Shown: positions 34,111 to 35,327 of the stretch, in pieces
Position numbering within the stretch: position 1 is the stretch's first letter
Layout: each line of letters begins with the position of its first letter
DNA from: an uncultured Alphaproteobacteria bacterium
GTDB taxonomy: Bacteria; Pseudomonadota; Alphaproteobacteria; CAAHEQ01; UBA3637
Assembly (NCBI GenBank): GCA_944392785.1
Contig: CALXXW010000024.1
Span: 73,744-109,070 of the forward strand
Direction: 5' to 3'
Length of the DNA stretch: 35,327 bases
Program-made: the position numbers and the translations under genes
The notes under the pieces: generated by a model
Databases searched by the model: none
What the model was told of the DNA's origin: nothing
The model's input: the letters and a program-made list of their open reading frames with translations, nothing else

Positions 34111-35327
34111 TTAGGAGCATTTCTTTGTCCCGGCATTCCATGTCCCACGACACGATTCACACTTCTCTTGGGTGTTCAAGCCAACCAAACTTGTCGGACA
34201 TTTATAACAATAGCCTCCGCTCATATACCGTGGGGTGCTACTCTTATCACACTTGGCACATTCGACTTCTGTCGCTGGAACGCCAACTGAAGCGCTGCAG
34301 CTGAGGCAAGCGCCATAGGTACTCATAAATCGCGGTGTGCTACTGTCATCACACTCGGCACATTCGGCCGCGGTCGCTGAATAGCCCGTTGACTCGCTGC
34401 AGCCGCGGCAATTGCCATTGGTATCTATAAATCCCTCAGGACAATATCCTGGTAGAATACAAATCCCATTTCTCATCTCGCGCGGTGTGCTACTGCTATC
34501 ACACTTGTCACATTCGGCCGCGGTCGCTGAAGCGCCAGATGATCTGCTGCAGCTGAAGCAAAAGCCACCGGAAGACTGGAACTGATTCGCTTCACAGTTA
34601 ATTAACCCACAATAGTCACCAAACATTTTGCGAGGAGTGCTACTATCATCACACTGGGCACATTCGGCCTTGGTCGCTGGAATGCCAGCTGAAGCGCTGC
34701 AGCCGAAGCAATAGCCATCGGTCCCCATAAATCGTGGTGTGCTACTGGCACCACACTTGGCACATTCGGCCGCGGTCGCTAGCCAGCCAGATGGATCGCT
34801 GCAGCTGGTGCAAGAGCCATTGGTACTCCAAAATCGTGGTGTGCTACTCTTATCACACTTGGCACACCCGGCCGCGGTCGCTGACCAGAAACCTGAATCG
34901 CTGCAACGGAGGCACCAGCCATTGATATCCATAAATCGTGGTGCACGACTACCATCACATTTAGAGCACTCTGCAGCATCAACTAGGTCCAAAACATTTG
35001 CATCGCAATCATAACAGGTGCCTCTTTTATCACAGAATTGTGTCATCGAGCAGTCATCTCCGGACCAACCGGCCTCACACGCGCATGACGTGCCGTCCCA
35101 GGTGCCATGGCCCCAACAATGCTCTTCATTCGGGTCCGGCGTTTCTTCCCCCTCTCCGCCGGCCACAGCACCGCTCTTTAAATCATTGGCAAAGGCAAAT
35201 AACATCTCGTTATTACCTTCACCACAAACCGTATTGTCATCAACGGCAACACCATCCAACAAAATAGCCGCCGGCATTTGCCAGTTGACGTCTATGACCT
35301 TATCACACACCCCTTGCGGTATATCCG
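34111..35327 (-). CDS. Pilin-like protein with EGF-like module and cysteine-repeat array (5' end missing)
   Basis: The frame is open to the window edge, so the N-terminus is missing; about 405 residues are visible with 44 Cys. Numbering from the GTG at 35310, the first part (to about residue 48) holds P-x2-V-C-x7-W and C29-x4-N-x-M-x-F, matching in spacing the C-terminal lobe of the prepilin at 15784. A Gly/Glu/Pro linker follows, then an EGF-like module (residues 65-87, with WGHGTWDGTSCAC and GWSGDDC). From Cys115 to Cys387 come seven repeats beginning C-x2-C and containing SSTPR, C-x2-C and ATAAE; unit lengths are 34, 34, 34, 50, 50, 34 and 33. The two longer units each carry an extra Cys pair. 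I infer an exported, disulfide-stabilised surface or pilus-associated protein. Confidence 0.85.
   Translation of the reverse strand, partial: DIPQGVCDKVIDVNWQMPAAILLDGVAVDDNTVCGEGNNEMLFAFANDLKSGAVAGGEGEETPDPNEEHCWGHGTWDGTSCACEAGWSGDDCSMTQFCDKRGTCYDCDANVLDLVDAAECSKCDGSRAPRFMDINGWCLRCSDSGFWSATAAGCAKCDKSSTPRFWSTNGSCTSCSDPSGWLATAAECAKCGASSTPRFMGTDGYCFGCSASAGIPATKAECAQCDDSSTPRKMFGDYCGLINCEANQFQSSGGFCFSCSRSSGASATAAECDKCDSSSTPREMRNGICILPGYCPEGFIDTNGNCRGCSESTGYSATAAECAECDDSSTPRFMSTYGACLSCSASVGVPATEVECAKCDKSSTPRYMSGGYCYKCPTSLVGLNTQEKCESCRGTWNAGTKKCS
34150..34968 (-). repeat. Tandem repeats of about 102 bases (two of 150) coding the Cys units
   Basis: Seven direct repeats follow one another in the cysteine-repeat gene. 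The best-kept part encodes ATAAECAKCDxSSTPRF and recurs with few base changes (for example plus-strand GGTGTGCTACT and CACATTCGGCC). Such arrays can change copy number by recombination or slippage. Confidence 0.85.

Overview
The window reads as a chromosomal segment of an alphaproteobacterium. Base composition is moderate (mid-40s GC by eye). The evidence is gene content and order: mrcA followed by prfB, lgt with pgeF nearby, uvrC followed by pgsA, and dtd-small ORF-murA, all pairings I associate with Alphaproteobacteria. Two proteins with type IVb-pilin-like features resemble families I associate with uncultured gut Alphaproteobacteria. The lineage call is inference; no rRNA is present.

Layout. 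(1) 1-860: the 3' end of a Lys/Ala-rich protein, a terminator, a tRNA-Ser(GGA) with its own promoter, and about 420 bases I cannot explain. (2) 861-3175: the dTDP-rhamnose genes rfbC-rfbD (minus), divergent from a secreted transglutaminase-fold protein that has lost its catalytic Cys and His. (3) 3185-11527, minus: a five-gene run mrcA, prfB (with an intact programmed +1 frameshift), DUF47, a PiT-type phosphate transporter and a YhdP/AsmA-like protein. (4) 11611-13555, plus: dtd, a 67-residue basic protein, murA. (5) 13657-15708: RNase D and a short CCA-adding-type nucleotidyltransferase, divergently transcribed from back-to-back promoters that seem to give leaderless mRNAs. (6) 15784-16239: an orphan type IVb-like prepilin. 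(7) 16301-19282, minus: lgt, DUF2062, pgeF and a GalU-like nucleotidyltransferase, joined by 4-base overlaps. (8) 19506-22547: a 1013-residue single-pass membrane protein that I do not recognise, with five copies of an F-x3-W-x4-G motif. (9) 22625-25456: a CvrA-like cation/proton antiporter and a LOG-family protein. (10) 25577-29852: an RND efflux adaptor and pump. (11) 29937-31084: a small ankyrin-like protein and a lipoprotein. (12) 31255-33765: uvrC-pgsA. (13) 33787-35327: a palindrome-rich spacer and the 3' part of a gene whose product joins a pilin-like domain to an EGF-like module and a long array of 34-residue cysteine repeats.

Most of the window is envelope and housekeeping biology: peptidoglycan (murA, mrcA), lipoprotein maturation (lgt), phospholipid synthesis and possibly transport (pgsA, YhdP-like), surface sugar (rfbCD), ion and phosphate transport, drug efflux, and tRNA quality control (rnd, cca, dtd). 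The least explained parts are the cysteine-repeat pilin fusion at the right edge, which shares a spacing-conserved C-terminal motif with the orphan pilin at 15784, and the 1013-residue repeat protein. Promoters of the TTGACA/TATAAT type with 16-17 base spacers are unusually easy to see here and were used to set several start codons.
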